Of a DNA stretch of 11,429 bases, positions 1-5,601 are shown one piece after another. Source of the stretch: PXAH01 sp964605645 (lineage in GTDB: Bacteria > Omnitrophota > Gorgyraeia > Duberdicusellales > 4484-171); contig CAZSDJ010000042.1 of assembly GCA_964605645.1 (NCBI GenBank), positions 1 through 11,429 on the forward strand. Direction: 5' to 3'. Numbering within the stretch: position 1 is the stretch's first letter; every line of letters begins with the position of its first letter. The notes under the pieces were generated by a model. That model ran no database searches, was not told the DNA's origin, and was given only the letters and a program-made list of their open reading frames with translations. The translations under genes were made by a program, and so were the position numbers.

Positions 1-70
1 ACCTTAAACATTTTAAGGCCGCTAAAAAACTACCTACTAAAACTTGACACAGTGCCTAAATTCCACCTGT

Positions 71-98
71 TTGCCAATTAACTCTTTTGTGATAAGAT
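71..98 (+). promoter_or_regulatory. Probable promoter of the uvrD-like gene
   Basis: A TTGCCA -35-like hexamer (71-76) is followed after 16 bases by TAAGAT (93-98), which matches the TATAAT consensus at four of six positions. The predicted start is near 105, giving a leader of about 20 nt before the ATG at 125. The leader ends in an AG-rich stretch (AAAGAAAG) that may act as a weak ribosome binding site. This is prediction from consensus only. Confidence 0.45.
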
Positions 99-124
99 AG
101 CTTTCCTTAAATAAAGAAAGAACA

Positions 125-2044
125 ATGAAAAAATACAACTATCTCAAAGGGCTCAACCCTCAACAAGCCGAAGTTATTAAAGGAGGAGACGGCGCAGCGT
201 TAGTTTTGGCCGGAGCCGGCAGTGGGAAAACAAGGGTTTTGATTCACCGGCTTGCCTATCTACTTTCCCAAGGCATAAACCCAAAAAATATACTGCTTGT
301 AACTTTTACCAATCGTGCTTCGGCAGAAATGACCCATCGCGCCGAAAGCTTAATTAATTCAAGCTTAAAAGGGCTTTGGGCCGGCACCTTCCACCATATC
401 GGAAATCGAATTCTGCGCCGCGAAGCTAAACACCTGGGTTACTCCTCTAATTTTTCGATAGCCGACTCAGAAGATGCTAAAAGCCTAATTGGTGACTGCC
501 TGCAAAGCCTCGGCTATCAGAAAAAAGAAAAGATGTTTCCGAAAAAAAGGCTTCTTTACAATATTTACAGCTTAGCAATCAATTCCCAGACAGATTCCGA
601 TGAAGTTATCGCCAAATTCTACCTTCATCTCCAAGAATATGCCCATCCCATCAAAAAAATTTTTAGTTATTATCAACAGAAAAAAAAGCAAGCTAACCTC
701 ATGGATTTTTCGGACTTACTCAGTAAATGGTTAGAGGTTTTAGAGGATCCTCTGTTGGCTGAGAAATATTCGCAAATATTTAGATATATTTTGGTTGATG
801 AATACCAAGATACCAATCAAATTCAATTTGAAATTTTAAAAAAACTTTCAGCTTACCACAAAAATATTCTGGTTGTCGGTGATGATGCTCAATCTATTTA
901 TTCGTTCCGGGCTGCCCAAATTAACAATCTCCTCGACTTTCCTAAAGTTTTTAAAACTAATAAAATTTTTAAATTAGAAATTAACTATCGTTCCAGCCCT
1001 CAGATTCTTAATTTAGCTAATGCAATAATCAAACACAATGTCCATCAGTACCCCAAGAAGCTAAAGGCTGTAAAAGATGACAGAGAAATCCCTTGTTTAG
1101 TCAGCGCAAAAGATGTTTACCAACAAGCACAATTTGTCGGCCAAAGAATCCTGGAACTGAACCGGGAAGGGATCCCCCTTTCTGAAATTGCTGTCCTCTT
1201 TCGTTCCCGTTTTCAAGCTTTAGAATTGGAAATAGAGATGGCCAAGCGCAATATCCCCTATATTGTGCGAGGCGGCCTGCGTTTTTTTGAACAAGCCCAT
1301 ATTAAAGATGTTATCTCCTTTTTAAAAATTATTATTAACCCTCATGACGAAATAGCCTTCAAGCGGGCTCTTTCCCTTTATCGCGGCATTGGCAAAAATT
1401 ATGCTTATCGAATTTGGGAAAAGTTAATACTCGAAAACAACAGCCCGGAGCAGGTATTAGACAAAATCCCCAAAAGGCAAAAAACAAGTTTTAAAGAATT
1501 TAATAATTTATTTACTGCATTGAAAAAAATTAAAAAACCTGATCAAGCTCTAAAAAAAATTATCGGCATGTATAAGGAATATTGTTATTTCAGTTTTGAT
1601 AATGCGGCAGAAAGATTGATGGATTTAGACGAAATGGTGAAGATGTCTTATAATTATCCCACTCTGGAAAAATTCCTAAACGATAGCGGTGCTTACGAAG
1701 AATTTAAGGGTGAAAAACGAATCCCGGAAGAAGAAAGAGAGGAAGTTTTAACTTTAACTACAATTCACCAAGCGAAAGGCTTAGAGTGGGAAGCTGTATT
1801 TATTATCGGATTCTCTGAATATGACTTCCCCCACGCAAAGGCTCTCGTCTCTAAAGAGGCGCTCGAAGAAGAAAGAAGGTTGTTTTATGTAGCTACAACC
1901 CGCACTAAATCTTGTCTTTATGTCAGCTACCCGCAAACTAAATATAGCCATAAAAATGGCATTATCATCAGTCAGCCTTCAATGTTTTCGCAAGAACTCC
2001 CCGGCAATGCTTACGAAGAAATAATTTTAGAAGAAGAAATATAG
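125..2044 (+). CDS. UvrD/Rep/PcrA-family superfamily 1 DNA helicase
   Basis: An ATP-driven 3'-5' DNA helicase of the UvrD/Rep/PcrA group, expected to act in the cytoplasm in repair and replication restart. The SF1A motifs are in order: Walker A AGAGSGKT (residues 29-36), motif Ia VTFTNRAS (59-66), motif Ib around GTFHH (87-91), motif II VDEYQDT (224-230), motif III GDDAQSIYSFRAA (252-264), motif IV NYRSS (288-292), motif V TIHQAKGLEWEAVF (546-559) and motif VI ERRLFYVATTRTK (583-595). Motif VI has T-R-T where T-R-A is usual. At 639 residues it is shorter than typical UvrD/PcrA (about 720); the protein ends about 45 residues after motif VI, so the usual C-terminal extension is missing. It is the first gene of a plus-strand run with the CinA-like gene 43 nt downstream. 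Family assignment is firm. Which paralogue (UvrD, PcrA or Rep) cannot be decided from motifs alone, so no symbol is given. Confidence 0.95.
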   Translation: MKKYNYLKGLNPQQAEVIKGGDGAALVLAGAGSGKTRVLIHRLAYLLSQGINPKNILLVTFTNRASAEMTHRAESLINSSLKGLWAGTFHHIGNRILRREAKHLGYSSNFSIADSEDAKSLIGDCLQSLGYQKKEKMFPKKRLLYNIYSLAINSQTDSDEVIAKFYLHLQEYAHPIKKIFSYYQQKKKQANLMDFSDLLSKWLEVLEDPLLAEKYSQIFRYILVDEYQDTNQIQFEILKKLSAYHKNILVVGDDAQSIYSFRAAQINNLLDFPKVFKTNKIFKLEINYRSSPQILNLANAIIKHNVHQYPKKLKAVKDDREIPCLVSAKDVYQQAQFVGQRILELNREGIPLSEIAVLFRSRFQALELEIEMAKRNIPYIVRGGLRFFEQAHIKDVISFLKIIINPHDEIAFKRALSLYRGIGKNYAYRIWEKLILENNSPEQVLDKIPKRQKTSFKEFNNLFTALKKIKKPDQALKKIIGMYKEYCYFSFDNAAERLMDLDEMVKMSYNYPTLEKFLNDSGAYEEFKGEKRIPEEEREEVLTLTTIHQAKGLEWEAVFIIGFSEYDFPHAKALVSKEALEEERRLFYVATTRTKSCLYVSYPQTKYSHKNGIIISQPSMFSQELPGNAYEEIILEEEI

Positions 2045-2072
2045 ATAAATTTATGGGTTATTTTTATTATTT

Positions 2073-2090
2073 TGTTATAATAATTTTGTG
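2073..2090 (+). promoter_or_regulatory. Extended -10 promoter abutting the cinA-like GTG start
   Basis: A perfect TATAAT (2076-2081) carries an upstream TGN extension (TGT, 2073-2075), which in sigma-70 promoters compensates for a poor -35; no good -35 is visible. Transcription would be expected about seven bases after the last T, at 2088, which is the G of the GTG start codon. The predicted mRNA is therefore leaderless. There is no Shine-Dalgarno upstream of the GTG, in agreement. Confidence 0.55.
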
Positions 2091-2558
2091 AATTTAGAAA
2101 ATAAAATATTTAAAATTTTAAAGAATAAAAACTTAAGCTTAGCAGCTGTCGAATCAGAAACCGCCGGATACCTTTCTTATCTTTTAACTAAAACTCCCGG
2201 CAGTTCTGGAACCTTTAAAGGTTCCTTTGTTGTTTATGATCTCGCTGCAAAAAATAAATTGTTTAGCATACCTTCGGCGTTACTTACAAAAACTCAAGGA
2301 GTCTCTCCGGAAATAGCAGCTTATTTAGCAGGAGGCGCTCGGAAAAAACTAAACAGTGATCTGGGAATATCTATAGTCGGTTTTGCCGGCCCCACCGCAA
2401 AAAAAAGCATAAAGGTGGGCACCACTTTTATTGCAATTTCAGATAAAGAAGGAATTTTTGTAATCAATGCAATCATTGACGGGACTCGCGACCGGATACG
2501 GAAAAAAACTGCTAAATTTGCAGCCGAGATTCTCTATCAACACCTAAAAACTTTATAG
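2088..2558 (+). CDS. CinA C-terminal domain protein (nicotinamide-nucleotide amidase family)
   Basis: A stand-alone CinA C-terminal (PncC-type) domain of 156 residues; canonical members deamidate NMN to nicotinic acid mononucleotide in NAD salvage. Family features include the ESxT region near residues 22-27, PGSS (37-40), VVY...AAK (48-55), GVSPEIA (71-77) and GFAGP followed by VGTT (98-113). Two conserved elements are altered. The usual ESCTGG is ESETAG here, and the glycine-rich GPGGG loop is replaced by GPTAKKS, while Ser23, Thr25, Tyr50 and Lys55 are kept. Activity or substrate may therefore differ. The N-terminal molybdopterin-binding-like domain of full CinA is absent, as in E. coli PncC. 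The start is GTG. Upstream the frame is open only to 2049 and holds no ATG, GTG or TTG, so no other conventional start is available. It sits in front of thpR, a frequent neighbour of cinA. Confidence 0.85.
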   Translation: MNLENKIFKILKNKNLSLAAVESETAGYLSYLLTKTPGSSGTFKGSFVVYDLAAKNKLFSIPSALLTKTQGVSPEIAAYLAGGARKKLNSDLGISIVGFAGPTAKKSIKVGTTFIAISDKEGIFVINAIIDGTRDRIRKKTAKFAAEILYQHLKTL

Positions 2559-2592
2559 ACTTAGGACTTTGGACATTGGACTTAAGACTAAA
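2558..2592 (+). repeat. Degenerate heptamer array A (GACTTNG units), five copies
   Basis: Five consecutive 7-nt units in perfect register start at 2558, 2565, 2572, 2579 and 2586. All begin with GAC and approximate GACTTAG or GACTTTG. The first base is the final G of the TAG stop of the cinA-like gene, and the last unit ends four bases before the thpR ATG, so the array fills the whole gap. No protein or RNA gene is apparent here. Confidence 0.8.
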
Positions 2593-2595
2593 AAA

Positions 2596-3144
2596 ATGAG
2601 AACATTTATCGCAATCGACTTAACCGGTGAAATTAAAACAAAACTCAACACAGTCACCACTAATTTAAAAAAATTACCACTAAAAGTAAAATGGGTTGAA
2701 CCGGAAAACCTACACATTACTTTAAAATTCTTAAGTAATATTGATCAAAATCAGCTCGCTAAGATAAAAGAAATTATTGCAAATATTGCCTGCCGATATA
2801 ATTCTTTTTCAGTTGAATTAGCCAATTTTGGCTTTTTTCCTAACTTTAAAAAGCCAAGGATATTTTTTATAAGTTTTTCTTCAGGCCAAATATTAGAAAA
2901 AATTGCAGAAGACCTCAGCCAAAAATTAAATTTACTTGGTTTTAAAAAAAATAAAAAAATTAAATCCCACATAACTTTAGCCAGAATTAAAAGCTTAAAA
3001 AACATCAAGCAATTAACTACAGAAATTGATCAATTAAAAATTGAAGGTAAAATTAAGATAGATAGAATAACTATTTTTAAAAGCACCTTAACCCGGAAAG
3101 GGCCAATCTATGAAAAGATCGGGAAGGCTAATCTTAAAGATTGA
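2596..3144 (+). CDS. thpR: RNA 2',3'-cyclic phosphodiesterase (2'-5' RNA ligase family)
   Basis: A member of the LigT/ThpR 2H phosphoesterase family, which opens 2',3'-cyclic phosphate ends of RNA and in vitro joins RNA with a 2'-5' bond. With the ATG at 2596 as start (182 residues, beginning MRTFIAIDL as family members do), both catalytic HxTx motifs are present: HITL at residues 40-43 and HITL at 125-128, near the usual spacing. An in-frame ATG at 2569 would add nine residues (MDIGLKTKK) encoded inside the heptamer array; this is less likely because family homology begins at MRTFIAI. No Shine-Dalgarno precedes the ATG, so it is probably translated from the cinA-thpR transcript. The last 37 bases overlap the end of the oppositely oriented pgpA gene. 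The protein is very lysine-rich, matching local AT richness. Confidence 0.93.
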   Translation: MRTFIAIDLTGEIKTKLNTVTTNLKKLPLKVKWVEPENLHITLKFLSNIDQNQLAKIKEIIANIACRYNSFSVELANFGFFPNFKKPRIFFISFSSGQILEKIAEDLSQKLNLLGFKKNKKIKSHITLARIKSLKNIKQLTTEIDQLKIEGKIKIDRITIFKSTLTRKGPIYEKIGKANLKD

Positions 3145-3563
3145 AGCACTAAATTAGCATAAATTCCTGCTATTAAGTCATCGCCGACAATCCCCAAAGA
3201 ACCTTTTTTGTTTTCTATCTTTTTGGCAGGAAAAACCTTTACAATATCAAACAACCGGAAAAGAAAAAACCCAGCTACGATAAACACAAAGGTTTTAGGG
3301 ACAAAAAGAAAAGTAACCAAAATCCCGGCCAATTCATCAATTACTATTTGCTTTGGGTCTTTTTGGCCTAATAATTTTTCCGCGCGGCCTGCAATAAAAA
3401 AAGCTAAAATTAGAGAAAAAAAAGTAACCAGAAGAAATATTGTTTGCCCTGGGATAACCCAAATAACTGCCAGTCCAAACAACGAACCAAAAGTCCCCGG
3501 ACACCCCGGGATAAAACCAATCCCCAACAACGAAGCCAAAGCTACAATAATCTTATCTTTCAA
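3108..3563 (-). CDS. pgpA: Phosphatidylglycerophosphatase A
   Basis: A membrane lipid phosphatase that removes the terminal phosphate from phosphatidylglycerophosphate to give phosphatidylglycerol, the step after PgsA, encoded just upstream. Family motifs are visible: PGCPGTFGSL (residues 19-28), IDE (75-77), FRLFDIVKVFP (102-112) and GIVGDDLIAGIYAN (124-137). Several hydrophobic stretches (about 27-57 and 81-105) fit an inner-membrane protein, and 151 residues is a normal size. The start codon is TTG at 3563: the frame is closed by a stop a few codons upstream, no ATG precedes the GxGxxPGxPGT motif, and the N-terminus has the right length. A weak GAG lies about 7 nt upstream. The stop end overlaps the thpR 3' end by 37 nt, tail to tail. 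Another broad-specificity PGP phosphatase cannot be excluded, but the motifs are those of PgpA. Confidence 0.93.
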   Translation of the reverse strand: MKDKIIVALASLLGIGFIPGCPGTFGSLFGLAVIWVIPGQTIFLLVTFFSLILAFFIAGRAEKLLGQKDPKQIVIDELAGILVTFLFVPKTFVFIVAGFFLFRLFDIVKVFPAKKIENKKGSLGIVGDDLIAGIYANLVLQSLRLAFPIFS

Positions 3564-3569
3564 AATAAT

Positions 3570-3598
3570 CTCAATTTAAAGTCACAAGTTTTATGTCA
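3570..3598 (-). promoter_or_regulatory. Possible weak promoter of pgpA within heptamer array B
   Basis: On the minus strand TTGTGA (3598-3593) is separated by 17 bases from TAAATT (3575-3570). Both hexamers match consensus at only four of six positions. If used, transcription would start about three bases before the TTG codon. The -35 falls in a GTCACAA repeat unit. pgpA may equally be read through from pgsA. Confidence 0.25.
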
Positions 3599-3629
3599 CA
3601 AGTCACTAGTTAACATGTGACAGTTGACT
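3581..3629. repeat. Degenerate heptamer array B (GTCACAA units), seven units
   Basis: Seven units in exact 7-nt register from 3581 to 3629 fill much of the pgsA-pgpA gap. GTCACAA occurs at 3581 and 3595 and GTCACTA at 3602; later units drift (GTTAACA, TGTGACA, GTTGACT). The middle (3602-3621) is also a near-palindrome: GTCAC and GTGAC arms around a GTTAAC core with two mismatched pairs. Confidence 0.75.
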
Positions 3630-3651
3630 TATGGTCTTAAAACCCATAGTA

Positions 3652-4218
3652 TCAAAACGTTTTAATCAGCTGCCGGTTGACCCAAAAATAATAAATACCG
3701 GAAAAAAGAGTAATTGCCACAATATACCACATCACAATCGGGATCCCGAAATTGTAAAGAAAATCAGTTATTTTTGCCAGGGGAAAAGTTTTAGAAAGAA
3801 TTAAAAAAGAAAAAATAATCAAAACACCTGAAATTTGTGAAACTGTCTTGTGTTTACCAAATTTTTGCGCCGACAAAACTACTCCTTTTCGTAAGCTGTA
3901 AAGACGTAAGCTGGTTACAATAAATTCACGCAATAAAATAGCAATCACCATCCAAACACTAATTAAATTAATCTCTACAAAAGCTGCAAATACACCAATA
4001 ATTAAAATTTTATCAGCAATCGGATCAAGAATTTTGCCTAAATCGGTAGTATGATTGTATTTTCGCGCCAGGTACCCATCGAGAAGGTCAGTAAAAGAAG
4101 CAATCAAAAATAAGCAAAGTGCTACGATGTGGAAGGCGAAAGTGTTTAGTAAAATAAACCCTACACAAAAAAAGGCAAGAATTATCCGCAAAAAAGTAAG
4201 TTTATTAGAAATATTCAT
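3652..4218 (-). CDS. pgsA: CDP-diacylglycerol--glycerol-3-phosphate 3-phosphatidyltransferase
   Basis: An integral membrane enzyme that transfers the phosphatidyl group from CDP-diacylglycerol to glycerol-3-phosphate, giving phosphatidylglycerophosphate, the substrate of PgpA encoded downstream. The complete CDP-alcohol phosphotransferase signature D-x2-DG-x2-AR-x8-G-x3-D-x3-D is present at D44, D47, G48, A51, R52, G61, D65 and D69. About five to six hydrophobic segments are visible (roughly residues 8-24, 28-43, 70-85, 88-105, 128-143 and 158-180), typical of the family, and 188 residues is the usual length. The N-terminal NISNKLTFLRI is characteristic of PgsA rather than PssA. The ATG at 4218 has no Shine-Dalgarno; its predicted leader consists largely of heptamer array C. 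The gene lies upstream of pgpA and downstream of rimO, behind its own promoter. Confidence 0.95.
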   Translation of the reverse strand: MNISNKLTFLRIILAFFCVGFILLNTFAFHIVALCLFLIASFTDLLDGYLARKYNHTTDLGKILDPIADKILIIGVFAAFVEINLISVWMVIAILLREFIVTSLRLYSLRKGVVLSAQKFGKHKTVSQISGVLIIFSFLILSKTFPLAKITDFLYNFGIPIVMWYIVAITLFSGIYYFWVNRQLIKTF

Positions 4219-4222
4219 GGTT

Positions 4223-4257
4223 TCGTATGTCGTATCTGGTATATCGTATATCGTGCT
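4223..4257. repeat. Degenerate heptamer array C (TCGTATA units), in the pgsA leader
   Basis: Five 7-nt units start at 4223, 4230, 4237, 4244 and 4251. The best units are TCGTATG, TCGTATC and TCGTATA; one has TGG for TCG, and the last unit decays. The array occupies nearly all of the predicted 36-nt leader of pgsA, from just upstream of the ATG to the predicted transcription start. Confidence 0.8.
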
Positions 4258-4260
4258 TTT

Positions 4261-4289
4261 ATTTTACCTAGACAAATAAAAAAACTCAA
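4261..4289 (-). promoter_or_regulatory. Probable pgsA promoter
   Basis: On the minus strand TTGAGT (4289-4284) and TAAAAT (4266-4261) are separated by exactly 17 bases, matching consensus at four and five of six positions. Transcription is predicted near 4254, giving a leader of about 36 nt with no Shine-Dalgarno. The promoter lies between two heptamer arrays, C downstream and D upstream, and its spacer contains a run of seven T. Confidence 0.55.
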
Positions 4290-4304
4290 ATAATATTTTA
4301 GATA

Positions 4305-4339
4305 GTACTCGATACTCAATACTCACGACTCAATACTAA
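4305..4339. repeat. Degenerate heptamer array D (ATACTCA units), overlapping the rimO stop
   Basis: Five units in perfect 7-nt register: GTACTCG at 4305, ATACTCA at 4312 and 4319, CGACTCA at 4326 and ATACTAA at 4333. The last unit contains the rimO stop codon (4338-4336 on the minus strand), so the array begins at the end of the gene, as array A does at the end of the cinA-like gene. Read on the minus strand the unit is TGAGTAT. Confidence 0.8.
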
Positions 4340-5592
4340 TTAGCTACCAAATCATACTCTAGGCTATCTACTACTTCGACTTGATAAAATTTTCCTACTT
4401 TTAAATTTTTCTTTTTTATAAATACCAACCCGTCAACCTCAGGCGCATCATATTCGGCCCTGCCGATATAGAAATCTTTTCTTTTGGCTAACACTAAAAC
4501 TTTAATTTCTTTACCGATAAAGCTCTTTAATTTTTCAGCAGTTATATTTTGCTGAGTTTCCATCACCTGGCGCATTCTTCTTTTTTTTGTCTGGTGGTGG
4601 ATTTGTCCGGATAATTCTGCAGCTTTTGTGCCTTCTTCTTGAGAGTAGGTAAACACTCCTAATTTTTCAAACTTTATTTTTTTTATAAAATCAAGTAATT
4701 CTTTAAACTCAGATTCCGTTTCAGTAGGAAATCCTACTATCACTGAAGTCCTAATTGCGCAATTCGGTATTTTTTTTCTAATTTTTTTAATCAAAGAAAT
4801 AATATTTTCCGGGCAAGTCCTACGCTGCATCAATTTCAATATTCTTTTATTAATATGTTGAATTGGTAAATCAATATAATTACAAATTTTTTTCTCTTTC
4901 GCAACTAAATCAATTAAGTCATCGCTTAAATGCTGAGGATGAGTATAAATTAAACGAATCCATTTAATATTTCTTGTCTTCTTAATTATTTTTTTTAACA
5001 AACCGGTTAAATTTTGTTTTACCTTTAAATCTTTAGCCCAACTTGTAATATCCTGGCCAATTATATTTAGTTCTTTTATCCCTTTTTTTTCTAACTCTGC
5101 CACTTCTTTTAAGATCTCTGCCGGCAGGCGGCTTCTGAGTTTACCTTTAATCAAGGGGATTGCGCAATAACTGCAATAATTGATACAGCCTTCACATATT
5201 TTTATAAAATCTACTGCCCCTTTCTCAATTAACCTCTTTTTATATTTTTTATCGAAAACTTCAACCCCCCACCACTTATTTATTTGCGAAAAATGTTTTT
5301 TTAATTCATCACCAAATCTTTCCACCAAACAGCCAAATACATATATTTTTTTTACTTTTTTTTCTTGTTTTAATTTGATCGCATCCCTGATTGCCTGAAT
5401 TGACTCCAATTTAGCCAGATCAATAAAACCACAAGTATTAATCAATAAAATATCTACTTTGTTTTTTTTACTTATTTTTTCAACTGGTAATAAGGTATCT
5501 CCTCTAGCTAACAACCTGTTCACCGCAATCCCGGAATCATAGCGATTGCGGAAACAACCTAAAGAAACAAGTGAAACTTTTTTTTCTGCCAT
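4336..5592 (-). CDS. rimO: Ribosomal protein S12 methylthiotransferase
   Basis: A radical-SAM enzyme with two iron-sulfur clusters that methylthiolates a conserved aspartate of ribosomal protein S12. The N-terminal UPF0004 domain has its three cluster cysteines C13 (SLGC), C54 (NTCGF) and C88 (FGC). The radical-SAM CxxxCxxC is C136, C140 and C143, and a further Cys133 sits just before it (KICEGC). IDLPIQH and VIVGFPTETE are typical of the family. The C-terminal TRAM domain contains GRAEYDAPEVDG (377-388), the signature that separates RimO from the tRNA-modifying MiaB. At 418 residues it is slightly shorter than E. coli RimO (441). The ATG at 5592 lies 9 nt after the rodZ stop with no Shine-Dalgarno, so it is probably translated in the ftsK-rodZ-rimO operon by coupling. 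The coding sequence ends within heptamer array D. Confidence 0.95.
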   Translation of the reverse strand: MAEKKVSLVSLGCFRNRYDSGIAVNRLLARGDTLLPVEKISKKNKVDILLINTCGFIDLAKLESIQAIRDAIKLKQEKKVKKIYVFGCLVERFGDELKKHFSQINKWWGVEVFDKKYKKRLIEKGAVDFIKICEGCINYCSYCAIPLIKGKLRSRLPAEILKEVAELEKKGIKELNIIGQDITSWAKDLKVKQNLTGLLKKIIKKTRNIKWIRLIYTHPQHLSDDLIDLVAKEKKICNYIDLPIQHINKRILKLMQRRTCPENIISLIKKIRKKIPNCAIRTSVIVGFPTETESEFKELLDFIKKIKFEKLGVFTYSQEEGTKAAELSGQIHHQTKKRRMRQVMETQQNITAEKLKSFIGKEIKVLVLAKRKDFYIGRAEYDAPEVDGLVFIKKKNLKVGKFYQVEVVDSLEYDLVAN

Positions 5593-5601
5593 AGCAATTT
5601 T

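Noticed and set aside
2..18. Perfect 7-bp inverted repeat CCTTAAA/TTTAAGG with a 3-base loop
   Set aside because: AT-rich, without an adjoining T-run on the plus strand, and at the window edge. It could be a terminator end of an unseen gene but cannot be supported.
44..49. Perfect TTGACA hexamer on the plus strand near the left edge
   Set aside because: No acceptable -10 hexamer lies 15-19 bases downstream; the TTGCCA/TAAGAT pair is a better promoter candidate.
2569..2595. Upstream ATG as the thpR start
   Set aside because: The nine added residues are encoded by the heptamer array, and family homology begins at MRTFIAI (2596).
2751..3008. 85-codon open frame on the minus strand within thpR
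   Set aside because: Antisense shadow of a well-supported gene, with no recognisable domain or initiation signal.
3208..3579. 123-codon open frame on the plus strand opposite pgpA
   Set aside because: Low-complexity composition opposite a gene with clear family motifs; an antisense shadow.
3581..3629. CRISPR-like array
   Set aside because: Units are 7 nt, contiguous and degenerate, with no spacers and no cas genes nearby.
4055..4279. 74-codon open frame on the plus strand opposite the pgsA start
   Set aside because: Antisense of the CDP-alcohol phosphotransferase motif region; no support of its own.
4277..4300. Possible rimO terminator (AT-only dyad followed by seven T on the minus strand)
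   Set aside because: The stem has only A-T pairs and the T-run lies inside the pgsA promoter spacer; it would be too weak for a confident call.
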